From Flavobacterium sp. (GTDB lineage: Bacteria > Bacteroidota > Bacteroidia > Flavobacteriales > Flavobacteriaceae): a DNA stretch of 64,000 nt. The notes under the pieces were generated by a model. That model did not search any database. It saw only the letters and a list, made by a program, of their open reading frames with translations, and was not told where the DNA came from. The translations under genes and the position numbers were made by a program. The stretch is taken from positions 141,529 through 205,528 of the forward strand of contig NZ_JAHEBT010000054.1 in the NCBI RefSeq assembly GCF_024642105.1, written 5' to 3'. Shown in pieces: positions 1-8,229 of this stretch; position 1 is the stretch's first letter, and every line of letters starts with the position of its first letter.

Positions 1-641
1 AAACACAATACAAAGGCGACTTTCACCACATCACCGAAGTCATCAACCAAGGAATGCCAGTAGTAATGTTTGATCGTGTAACCAATGACATCCTCTGCGA
101 CAAAGTAATTATTGACGACCAAGCCGCAGCCTATGAAGCCGTTCAAAGTTTAATCGATAAAGGAAAGAAAAAAATAGCCTTAGTTACCACTGTAGATTAT
201 GTTAGCGTAGGGAAATTGAGAACCGATGGTTATACCAAAGCTTTACTAGACAACGACATTCCTTTTAATGAAAATTTGATTATTAAAATTGAAGATGTGG
301 ATACTTGCGAAATTACCATTAGCAAACTACTAGAAGACAAAGCAATTGATGCCGTTTTTGCAGTAAACGAACTATTTGCGGTAACCATCATCAAAATGGC
401 AAACAAAATGGGAATTCAAGTCCCAAATGATTTATCGGTGATTGCTTTTACCGATGGAATGATTTCAAAGTATTCCACCCCTACTATTACCACTGTGAGC
501 CAAAATGGTAAAAAAATGGGAGCCAAAGCAGCTAAAATGCTAATAAAAAGATTAGAAATAGACGACTATCAAGAAGGGGAAGAGAATTACGTCACAGAAG
601 TAATTTCGACGCACCTTATCGAAAGAGAATCTACAAATTAA
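1..641 (+). CDS. LacI-family transcriptional regulator, C-terminal part (cut at window start)
   Basis: The reading frame is open from the first base of the window (codons in phase with position 3) to the stop at 641, so the N-terminal HTH lies outside. The visible part is a periplasmic-binding-protein-like sensor domain: VVMFDRV near the start, a DDQAAAYEAV segment, a middle segment ending in DAVFAVNEL, then VPNDLSVIAFTDG and a C-terminal TTVSQNGKKMG segment typical of LacI/GalR effector domains. Its position directly upstream of maltose transport and phosphorolysis genes suggests a maltose or maltodextrin regulator. The effector is inferred from context only. Confidence 0.85.
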   Translation, partial: TQYKGDFHHITEVINQGMPVVMFDRVTNDILCDKVIIDDQAAAYEAVQSLIDKGKKKIALVTTVDYVSVGKLRTDGYTKALLDNDIPFNENLIIKIEDVDTCEITISKLLEDKAIDAVFAVNELFAVTIIKMANKMGIQVPNDLSVIAFTDGMISKYSTPTITTVSQNGKKMGAKAAKMLIKRLEIDDYQEGEENYVTEVISTHLIERESTN

Positions 642-704
642 ACCTAATTTGTTAATTCACTCAGTACTACAACCTTGTAGTTCGTGTTTTTCAATTAAAA
701 ATAC

Positions 705-776
705 ATTTTCGAAATAAAAGTAATAGGGATTTATCTATATTTGGGACTTCAAAACTTTTACTTTTACTTCGAAAAT
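705..776 (+). promoter_or_regulatory. Promoter region with 19-bp inverted repeat before the maltose genes
   Basis: Arms at 705-723 and 758-776 are inverted copies with one mismatch, separated by 34 bp. Between them, 736-743 reads TATATTTG, a match to the Flavobacterium -7 consensus TAnnTTTG. A regulator or an RNA hairpin acting here would bracket transcription start. The -33 box is not clear. Confidence 0.5.
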
Positions 777-833
777 CCTAGTTAAGTTTTGATAAGCATA
801 GCGCTTATCGTATTAATTTTAAAAATTACGATA

Positions 834-2171
834 ATGGAAAAGCGTAGATTAAGTACCCTTGAAATTTGGAGCATGAGCTTTGGTTTCCTTGGGATACAAA
901 TGGGATTTGCATTACAAAATGCTAATGCAAGCCGAATTCTTCAAATTTTTGGTGCCGATGTTCATGAACTATCTGGGTTTTGGATTATAGCTCCGTTAAT
1001 GGGACTCATTGTGCAGCCTATTATTGGTTACTATAGCGACAAAACTTGGGGAAGATTTGGCCGAAGAAAACCATTTTTCTTTACGGGAGCTATTCTTGCC
1101 TCTATTGGATTAATCCTGATGCCGCAAGCCGAAATTTTCATCGCAGTACTCCCTGCATTATGGGTAGGTGCTGGAATGTTGATGATTATGGATGCTTCGT
1201 TTAACATTGCTATGGAACCCTTCAGAGCTTTAGTAGGAGACAATCTAAGAACCGATCAAAGAACGGCAGGATTCAGTGTTCAAACCGCTTTAATTGGTTT
1301 TGGAGCAGTCATTGGATCATGGTTACCGTACACTTTAACCAATTGGTTTGGAGTTTCCAATAAAGATGAAGCTGGAGGTGTCCCTTACAACTTAATTCTA
1401 TCTTTTATCATTGGAGCCATCGTATTAGTAGGTTCGGTTTTGGTTTCCATTTTCAGCACCAAAGAATATTCTCCTACTGAATTAGCGCAATTTTCAGATG
1501 AAAAAGCGACTCCAGAAAAAGAATCCAATCTTTTTGATGTAATTGATGACTTTAAACAAATGCCAACCACCATGAGGCAATTGGCTTTTGTACAATTCTT
1601 CTCTTGGTTTGGATTGTTTGGCATGTGGGTATTTACTACTCCTGCCATTGCTCACCACATTTATGGTTTACCTATTAGTGACAATAAAAGTGAAGCCTAT
1701 CAAAATGCTGGAGACTGGGTAGGTGTTTTATTTGGGGTGTATAATTTAGTGTCTGCATTTTACGCATTTGCTTTACCTTACATTGCAAAAAAAATAGGCC
1801 GAAAATTAACCCACGCTATCTCATTAATCATTGGAGGTTTGGGGTTAATTTCGATGTATTTTATGCCCAATGAAAACTGGCTAATTCTCTCTATGATTGC
1901 TGTTGGAATTGCTTGGGCTAGTATTTTATCAATGCCATTTGCCATTCTCGCAGGTTCCATTTCACCTTTTAAAATGGGCGTTTATATGGGAATTTTTAAC
2001 TTTTTTGTTGTAATTCCTCAGATTATTAATGCCTTAATTGGCGGGCCTCTTGTAAAATATGTATATCAGGACAACGCCATATTTGCCATTGTAACGAGTG
2101 GCGTGAGTTTTATCATCGCAGCTCTCTTAGTAGCACGAGTTAAAGATGTAGATGATGTAATAAAAAAATAA
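834..2171 (+). CDS. MFS sugar transporter (GPH/SLC45-like, probable maltose uptake)
   Basis: This is a 445-residue inner-membrane protein with about 12 hydrophobic segments. The loop SDKTWGRFGRRKP (about 68-80) is the MFS motif A form seen in sucrose/maltose-type SLC45 and GPH carriers. The start at 834 (MEKRRLSTLE) is preferred over the upstream in-frame codon at 789, whose extra 15 residues (MISIALIVL...) look like translated leader. The gene is followed after 5 bp by beta-phosphoglucomutase and then maltose phosphorylase, so the likely substrate is maltose or short maltodextrins. Substrate is inferred from context. Confidence 0.85.
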   Translation: MEKRRLSTLEIWSMSFGFLGIQMGFALQNANASRILQIFGADVHELSGFWIIAPLMGLIVQPIIGYYSDKTWGRFGRRKPFFFTGAILASIGLILMPQAEIFIAVLPALWVGAGMLMIMDASFNIAMEPFRALVGDNLRTDQRTAGFSVQTALIGFGAVIGSWLPYTLTNWFGVSNKDEAGGVPYNLILSFIIGAIVLVGSVLVSIFSTKEYSPTELAQFSDEKATPEKESNLFDVIDDFKQMPTTMRQLAFVQFFSWFGLFGMWVFTTPAIAHHIYGLPISDNKSEAYQNAGDWVGVLFGVYNLVSAFYAFALPYIAKKIGRKLTHAISLIIGGLGLISMYFMPNENWLILSMIAVGIAWASILSMPFAILAGSISPFKMGVYMGIFNFFVVIPQIINALIGGPLVKYVYQDNAIFAIVTSGVSFIIAALLVARVKDVDDVIKK

Positions 2172-2176
2172 ATTTA

Positions 2177-2833
2177 ATGACTAAAAAAGCATTTATATTC
2201 GACCTTGACGGCGTAATTGTCGATACGGCTAAATACCATTATTTAGCTTGGAAAAAAATCGCAACCGACTTAGGTATCGAATTCACACACGAACACAACG
2301 AATTATTAAAAGGAGTAAGCCGCGTGCGCTCACTCGATATTATTTTAGGCTTAGGACAAGTCGAAGCTTCTCAGGAGCAAAAAGACCAATGGTTGATTCA
2401 AAAAAACGAAGATTACTTATCTTATTTAGTAGATATGGATCAGAGTGAAATTCTTCCTGGAGTGATGCCCGTATTGGAATTTTTGAAAGCCAACCAACAG
2501 CCCATCGCTTTGGGTTCAGCAAGTAAAAACGCACGACCTATTTTAGAAAAAACAGGAATTCTATCTTATTTTGATGCCATTGTTGACGGAAATGATGTAA
2601 GCAACGCCAAACCAGACCCTGAAGTTTTTCTTCAAGCAGCACAAAAATTAGGTATTACTAATGAAAACTCCATTGTTTTTGAGGATTCGGTTGCTGGAAT
2701 TCAAGCCGCTAATAGTGCATCTATGACCAGTATTGGAATTGGAGATGCTACCATTTTAAACGAAGCTAAATTCAATTTTAAAGACTTCACTTTTATAGAC
2801 GAAGCATTTTTAAATTCACTTATAAATAATTAA
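2177..2833 (+). CDS. pgmB: Beta-phosphoglucomutase
   Basis: A 218-residue HAD-family enzyme that converts beta-D-glucose 1-phosphate, released by the next gene's product, to glucose 6-phosphate in the cytosol. Visible motifs are DLDGVIVD (9-16, nucleophile Asp9 and acid/base Asp11), the cap segment KGVSRVRSL (substrate loop), LGSASKNA (HAD motif II), AKPDPEVF with the motif III lysine, and VFEDSVAGI (motif IV). Length and motifs fit family norms. It is tightly coupled to the transporter upstream and the GH65 phosphorylase downstream. Confidence 0.95.
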   Translation: MTKKAFIFDLDGVIVDTAKYHYLAWKKIATDLGIEFTHEHNELLKGVSRVRSLDIILGLGQVEASQEQKDQWLIQKNEDYLSYLVDMDQSEILPGVMPVLEFLKANQQPIALGSASKNARPILEKTGILSYFDAIVDGNDVSNAKPDPEVFLQAAQKLGITNENSIVFEDSVAGIQAANSASMTSIGIGDATILNEAKFNFKDFTFIDEAFLNSLINN

Positions 2834-2891
2834 AAATTGAAATCGGGACCAATTGCCCCCTTTTCAAATTTCAAATTTTCAAATTAAAAAA

Positions 2892-5195
2892 ATGAACCAA
2901 GATTATATTAAACCAGACAACTGGTCGATTATTGAAGAAGGATTTGATGTAGAAAGAGTAAAATCATCCGAAAGTCTTTTTAGTATTGGAAACGGTGCTA
3001 TGGGGCAACGTGCCAATTTTGAAGAAACCTATTCAGGCGAAACCTTCCAAGGAAGTTATATTGCCGGAATCTACTACCCTGACAAAACCAAAGTGGGCTG
3101 GTGGAAAAATGGCTATCCAGAATATTTTGCCAAAGTATTGAACGCACCCAATTGGATTGGAATCGACATCGAAATCAACGGTGAAAATTTAGATTTGCAC
3201 AACTGTGCTACGGTTCGTAATTTCCGCCGTGAATTGAACATGAAAGAAGGATGGTACCAACGTTCTTTTGAAGCTAGTTTGCAAAACGGAACCGAAATTG
3301 CAGTCAACGTAAAACGTTTTCTGTCTTTAGATTTGGACGAAGTAGGAATCATCAATTATGAAATTTCTCCTTTGAACAAAGACGCCAAAATTGTGTACAA
3401 ACCCTATATCGATGCAGGTGTAACCAATGAAGATGCCAACTGGGAAGAAAAATTTTGGGAACCATTAGAAGTGAAAAAAGGAAGCAATGAGGCATTTGTA
3501 ACGGCTCAAACGTTCAAAACGCATTTCAAAGCAACTACTTTTATGCACAATAGCATTTGGGCCAATGGAAAAAACGAAAACATTTCGCCTGTTGCCATTG
3601 ATGCTACCAACGAAAAAATCCAACACAGTTACGAAACCGTAATTGCCAAAGGTCAAACGTCTGCGATTCAGAAAATTGGTGGATACACTGTTTCGATGAA
3701 TCATGCTAACACGCAAACAGCAGCGGAAAATGTTATTAAATCGGCTTTAGCCAAAGGATATGAAGTCCTTTTAGAAGAACAAAAAGTAGCTTGGGCTAAA
3801 ATCTGGGAAATGTCGGACATCACTATCGAAGGCGATGTGAAAGCACAACAAGGAATTCGTTTCAATATTTTCCAATTGAACCAAACCTATTTAGGAAAAG
3901 ATTCTCGTTTGAATATTGGACCAAAAGGATTTACCGGAGAAAAATACGGCGGTTCTACTTATTGGGACACCGAAGCGTATTGTATTCCTTTCTACATGGC
4001 AACCAAAGACCAAGAAGTAGCCCGTAATTTATTGACCTATCGTTACAACCAGTTGGACAAAGCCATTGAAAATGCAGGCAAATTAGGATTTACCAATGGC
4101 GCTGCTTTGTATCCAATGGTAACCATGAACGGAGAAGAATGCCACAACGAATGGGAAATCACATTCGAGGAAATCCACAGAAATGGTGCGATTGCCTTTG
4201 CTATCTTTAACTATTACCGCTTTACGGGAGATTACAGTTATATTCCTGAAAAAGGATTGGAAGTATTGATTGGTATTGCTCGTTTTTGGCACCAAAGAGC
4301 TACTTTCTCAACGAATAAAAATCAGTATGTGATTTTAGGCGTTACTGGTCCAAACGAATACGAAAACAATGTCAACAATAACTTCTACACGAACTATATT
4401 GCCAAATGGTGTATTGATTATGCCGCAGACCAAATTCAAAAAGTTTCGTTAGAATATCCATCCGATCACAAACGCATTATCGAAAAAGTAAATTTATCGA
4501 ATGCCGAATTGCAAGAATGGAAAAAAGTAGCCGACAATATGTACTTTCCACAATCTGAAGAATTAGGAGTGTATCTACAACAAGACGGATTTTTGGATAA
4601 AGAATTAGTTCGCGTTGCCGATTTAGACAGAAGTCAACGCCCAATCAACCAAAAATGGTCTTGGGATAGAATTTTACGTTCGCCTTACATCAAACAAGCC
4701 GATGTATTGCAATGTTTTTACTTCTTTGAAGATCATTTCTCTAAAGAACAATTGAAAAATAACTTTGAATTCTACGAGTCGTTTACGGTGCATGAAAGTT
4801 CGCTTTCGCCTTGTGTTCACTCTATTCAAGCCGCTGTTTTGGATAAAATGGAAATGGCATACACCTTCTATTTAAGAACCTCTCGTTTGGACTTAGACGA
4901 TTACAATAAAGAAGTGGAAGAAGGATGTCATATTACATCTATGGCGGGGACTTGGATGAGTATCGTAGAAGGTTTTGGTGGTATGCGTGTAAAAGACAAC
5001 ACCTTGCATTTTGCTCCAAAAATACCGAAAGAATGGCAAGGATATTCATTCAAAATCAATTTCAGAAACCAAATTGTAAAAGTATCCGTAAATCAAAAAG
5101 CAACTCAAATTGCTTTGGAAGGTAACAACGCTATTACTGTTGTGGTGAATGGTAAAAAGGTTGATGTTGAAGCAAATGGTTTAGTGAACATATAA
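2892..5195 (+). CDS. Maltose phosphorylase (GH65)
   Basis: A 767-residue cytosolic GH65 phosphorylase, expected to split maltose with phosphate into glucose and beta-glucose 1-phosphate. The N-terminal super-sandwich domain includes SLFSIGNGAMGQRANFEE. The (alpha/alpha)6 catalytic domain carries YGGSTYWDTEAYCIPFY and NGEECHNEWEITFEE (about 413-427), the region holding the general acid Glu of maltose phosphorylases. HESSLSPCVH and GCHITSMAGTWM contribute to the phosphate site. The ATG at 2892 is chosen; an upstream in-frame TTG at 2853 adds residues that read like noncoding leader. Kojibiose or trehalose phosphorylase specificity cannot be excluded from sequence alone. Confidence 0.9.
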   Translation: MNQDYIKPDNWSIIEEGFDVERVKSSESLFSIGNGAMGQRANFEETYSGETFQGSYIAGIYYPDKTKVGWWKNGYPEYFAKVLNAPNWIGIDIEINGENLDLHNCATVRNFRRELNMKEGWYQRSFEASLQNGTEIAVNVKRFLSLDLDEVGIINYEISPLNKDAKIVYKPYIDAGVTNEDANWEEKFWEPLEVKKGSNEAFVTAQTFKTHFKATTFMHNSIWANGKNENISPVAIDATNEKIQHSYETVIAKGQTSAIQKIGGYTVSMNHANTQTAAENVIKSALAKGYEVLLEEQKVAWAKIWEMSDITIEGDVKAQQGIRFNIFQLNQTYLGKDSRLNIGPKGFTGEKYGGSTYWDTEAYCIPFYMATKDQEVARNLLTYRYNQLDKAIENAGKLGFTNGAALYPMVTMNGEECHNEWEITFEEIHRNGAIAFAIFNYYRFTGDYSYIPEKGLEVLIGIARFWHQRATFSTNKNQYVILGVTGPNEYENNVNNNFYTNYIAKWCIDYAADQIQKVSLEYPSDHKRIIEKVNLSNAELQEWKKVADNMYFPQSEELGVYLQQDGFLDKELVRVADLDRSQRPINQKWSWDRILRSPYIKQADVLQCFYFFEDHFSKEQLKNNFEFYESFTVHESSLSPCVHSIQAAVLDKMEMAYTFYLRTSRLDLDDYNKEVEEGCHITSMAGTWMSIVEGFGGMRVKDNTLHFAPKIPKEWQGYSFKINFRNQIVKVSVNQKATQIALEGNNAITVVVNGKKVDVEANGLVNI

Positions 5196-5203
5196 CCAAA
5201 CAA

Positions 5204-5314
5204 GACTGGATTAAAGTCCAGCCTTTGAATATAGGTCGAACCTACGGCTCTCGGAAATAGACCAAAGTTCCGTAGGAACGACTCATTATTTAACAACGGA
5301 TTTTAATCCGTTGG
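5204..5314. repeat. Imperfect inverted-repeat element between GH65 and esterase genes
   Basis: Two arms of about 44 bp (5204-5247 and 5270-5314) are imperfect inverted copies. Both contain an inner palindrome (CTGGATTAAAGTCCAG on the left; AACGGATTTTAATCCGTT on the right) and the block CCTACGG/CCGTAGG facing the 22-bp centre. It looks like a dispersed palindromic element, not a plain terminator, since no T-run follows. Confidence 0.65.
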
Positions 5315-5340
5315 TTGCCTAGGTAAAAAATAAAATTGCT

Positions 5341-6249
5341 ATGAAGAAAGTCTTCTTTTTACTACTAACATCCATTGCTTTTGGGCAGGTACCGAAAGCG
5401 AGTATAGGTACTATACAACGACTTGAAAACTTCCAATCCAACTATGTGGATTCGAGAAATATCGATGTTTGGTTGCCGAATGGGTATTCCAATACTCAAA
5501 AATATGCGGTCTTATACATGCACGATGGGAATATGTTGTACGACGCCGAAACGACTTGGAACAAGCAATCCTGGGAAGTAGATGAAGTAGCTGGTAAATT
5601 GATACAAAAAGGAAAAACCAAACCATTTATTGTCGTTGGAATTTGGAATAACAATCAAAAACGCCATCCTGAATATTTTCCGCAAAAACCTTACGAAAGT
5701 TTAAGTCCAATACAAAAAGACACCATTACAGCTCAGTTACAAAAAGCCGGGAGAACAAAAGAAGTCTTTCAACCCATTTCTGATTTGTATTTAAAATTTT
5801 TAGTAACCGAATTAAAACCCTACATCGACGAACATTTTTCTACTTTAAAAAACAGAGAAAATACTGTAATTGCGGGTTCTAGTATGGGCGGATTGATTTC
5901 TATGTATGCTATCTGCGAATATCCTGAGGTTTTTGGTGGGGCAGCTTGTATTTCCACCCATTGGCCAGGCACATTTAGTTCTCAGAACAATCCGATTCCT
6001 GATGCTTTCATCAACTATATGGATTCCCATTTGCCTAACCCAAAAACACATACAATCTATTTTGATTATGGCAATAAAACACTTGATGCCTTGTACCCTG
6101 ATTTACAGAAAAAAGTAGATGTATTGATGCAAAAAAAAGGTTTTACAAACACCAATTGGACTACTCAATTTTTTGATGGAAAAGACCATTCCGAAAAATC
6201 GTGGGCAGAACGACTGAATATTCCATTACAATTTTTATTAAAAAAATAA
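5341..6249 (+). CDS. Secreted esterase, alpha/beta hydrolase of the enterochelin-esterase-like family
   Basis: A 302-residue protein with a short signal peptide (MKKVFFLLLTSIAFG, cleavage near residue 16). The alpha/beta-hydrolase fold is shown by LYMHDGNMLYD, the nucleophile elbow AGSSMGGL (GSSMGG about 179-184), and FFDGKDHSEKSW, which supplies the catalytic His near residue 283. Family members hydrolyse esters such as siderophore backbones or acylated sugars. Beside two exported amylases, a role in deacylating carbohydrate is plausible but not shown. It lies 3 bp upstream of the next GH13 gene, so the two are probably cotranscribed. Confidence 0.8.
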   Translation: MKKVFFLLLTSIAFGQVPKASIGTIQRLENFQSNYVDSRNIDVWLPNGYSNTQKYAVLYMHDGNMLYDAETTWNKQSWEVDEVAGKLIQKGKTKPFIVVGIWNNNQKRHPEYFPQKPYESLSPIQKDTITAQLQKAGRTKEVFQPISDLYLKFLVTELKPYIDEHFSTLKNRENTVIAGSSMGGLISMYAICEYPEVFGGAACISTHWPGTFSSQNNPIPDAFINYMDSHLPNPKTHTIYFDYGNKTLDALYPDLQKKVDVLMQKKGFTNTNWTTQFFDGKDHSEKSWAERLNIPLQFLLKK

Positions 6250-6252
6250 ATT

Positions 6253-8091
6253 ATGAAGAAATTACTCTTTTTATTACTTAGTACAACATTTGCATTCGCT
6301 CAAATAGACAGAGTTGAACCTCCTTTTTGGTATGCTGGCATGAATCTATCAGAAGTGCAAATTATGTTTTATGGAAAAAAAATTGCTCAAAATGACGTTT
6401 CAGTTTCCAATGGTGTCATCATTAAAACCATTCAGAAAACAGAAAATCCCAATTATCTTTTTGTAACTATTGACACCAAAAATATAGCGGCGCAAGAGCT
6501 ACTTTTTTCTTTTTCAAAAAACAAGAAAGTAGCTTTTACATACCAATACAGTTTAAAATCAAGGAGAGAAAATTCGCGTTTCCGCAAAGGATTTGATAGC
6601 TCCGACATGATTTATCTATTGATGCCCGATCGTTTTGCTAATGGTAATCCGAACAATGACAGCACCAAAGAAACGATTGAAAAAGCCAATCGTGCTAATA
6701 AGGACGGACGTCACGGGGGTGATATAGAAGGAATCATCAAAAACCTAGACTACATCAAATCATTGGGAGCTACCGCACTTTGGCCTACCCCACTTTGCGA
6801 AGACAATGACGAAAGAGGATCGTATCATACTTACGGTCAATCCGATGTGTACAAAATCGATTCACGATATGGAACCAATGAAGATTATGTTCGATTGAGT
6901 GCCGAATTACACCAACGCGGTATGAAGAACATCATGGATTATGTGACCAATCATTGGGGATACCAACATTGGATGATGAACGACTTACCTACTTACGATT
7001 GGATTCATCAATTCCCAGGTTTTAAGCAAACCAATTACCGAATGACCTCTCAATTTGATCCCAATGCTTCCAAAACAGACGCTACAATGTGTATGGATGG
7101 ATGGTTTGTAAAATCGATGCCCGATTTGAACCAATCGAATCCTTTGGTGTTAAATTATTTAATTCAAAATGCTATTTGGTGGATTGAATATGCCGACTTA
7201 GATGGGTTCCGAGTAGACACCTATTCGTATTGCGACAAGAAGGGAATTGCAACTTGGACCAAAGCCATTACAGACGAATATCCACATTTCAACATCGTAG
7301 GAGAAGTTTGGATGCACGACCAAGCTCAAATGGCCTATTGGCAAAAAGACAGTAAAATTGGCGCCATTCAAAGCTACAATTCCAACCTCCCTTCCGTAAT
7401 GGATTTTACGCTACATGATGCTATTGGCGGAGGCGTTTTCAACGAGAGTAAAGCCAATTGGGACAAAGGAATTATAAAAGTGTATGAAAATTTCACCAAT
7501 GATTTTTTGTATCCTAACACTAACAACATGTTGGTTTTTGCCGAAAATCATGATACCAATCGTTTCAACCAAATCTACCAAAGTGATTTCAAAAAGTACC
7601 AAATGGCGATGAGTTTGGTAGCTACCGTTCGTGGTATTCCGCAATTGTATTATGGTTCTGAAATTGGAATGAAAGGAGATAAGAATGTGGGGGATGGTGA
7701 TATTCGCCACGATTTCCCTGGCGGATGGAAAGGCGATACCAACAATGCTTTTTCGGCCGAAGGTCGTACTAAAGAACAACAACAATTTTTTGATTTTACA
7801 GCCAAATTATTCAATTGGAGAAAAGGCAAATCAGTCATTCACACCGGAAAAACAACGCATTATATTCCTGAAAACAACGTCTATACTTATTTTAGATACA
7901 ATGATTCCGAAAGCGTAATGGTAATCATCAACAATTCGGATGAAAAACAAGGTGTGGCTGTTGCTCGTTTTCAAGAAAACACCCAACACTATTCAACAGG
8001 AAAAGATGTAATTTCCGGACAAACCATCAACATCAAAAACAACATTACTATCGAGGCTAAATCAGCGTTGATTCTTGAATTACAACATTAA
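6253..8091 (+). CDS. Exported GH13 alpha-glucan hydrolase, SusA/neopullulanase-like
   Basis: A 612-residue protein with a signal peptide (MKKLLFLLLSTTFAFA) and an N-terminal beta-sandwich of the cyclomaltodextrinase/SusA type (about 20-115), then the catalytic barrel. Catalytic residues visible are DGFRVD (nucleophile Asp322), VGEVW (acid/base Glu351) and ENHDTNR (transition-state Asp434), plus YVTNHWG and LMPDRFANG. This fits periplasmic SusA-type enzymes that cut maltodextrins and cyclodextrins to maltose for uptake. Cell location and product are inferred from the family. Confidence 0.9.
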   Translation: MKKLLFLLLSTTFAFAQIDRVEPPFWYAGMNLSEVQIMFYGKKIAQNDVSVSNGVIIKTIQKTENPNYLFVTIDTKNIAAQELLFSFSKNKKVAFTYQYSLKSRRENSRFRKGFDSSDMIYLLMPDRFANGNPNNDSTKETIEKANRANKDGRHGGDIEGIIKNLDYIKSLGATALWPTPLCEDNDERGSYHTYGQSDVYKIDSRYGTNEDYVRLSAELHQRGMKNIMDYVTNHWGYQHWMMNDLPTYDWIHQFPGFKQTNYRMTSQFDPNASKTDATMCMDGWFVKSMPDLNQSNPLVLNYLIQNAIWWIEYADLDGFRVDTYSYCDKKGIATWTKAITDEYPHFNIVGEVWMHDQAQMAYWQKDSKIGAIQSYNSNLPSVMDFTLHDAIGGGVFNESKANWDKGIIKVYENFTNDFLYPNTNNMLVFAENHDTNRFNQIYQSDFKKYQMAMSLVATVRGIPQLYYGSEIGMKGDKNVGDGDIRHDFPGGWKGDTNNAFSAEGRTKEQQQFFDFTAKLFNWRKGKSVIHTGKTTHYIPENNVYTYFRYNDSESVMVIINNSDEKQGVAVARFQENTQHYSTGKDVISGQTINIKNNITIEAKSALILELQH

Positions 8092-8094
8092 TCA

Positions 8095-8212
8095 AACCAT
8101 TAAGAAATTAAGATTCATTAAGAAGAAAACAATATTAATAGCAAAAAAAGAATAATTAAAAACCTTTCTAATAGTACAATAAAACTTAATACCCTTAATC
8201 CCTTAATGGTTA
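8095..8212. repeat. 118-bp inverted-repeat element without ORF between the two amylase genes
   Basis: Arm 1 (8095-8122) and arm 2 (8185-8212) are inverted copies sharing AACCATTAAG, then ATTAAG and a final ATTAAG at matching spacing. The 62-bp AT-rich spacer has no ORF. Arm 2 contains an in-frame ATG (8206) that extends the downstream amylase frame by 8 residues, although its real start is at 8230. Confidence 0.7.
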
Positions 8213-8229
8213 AAACTAAATCAAATATT

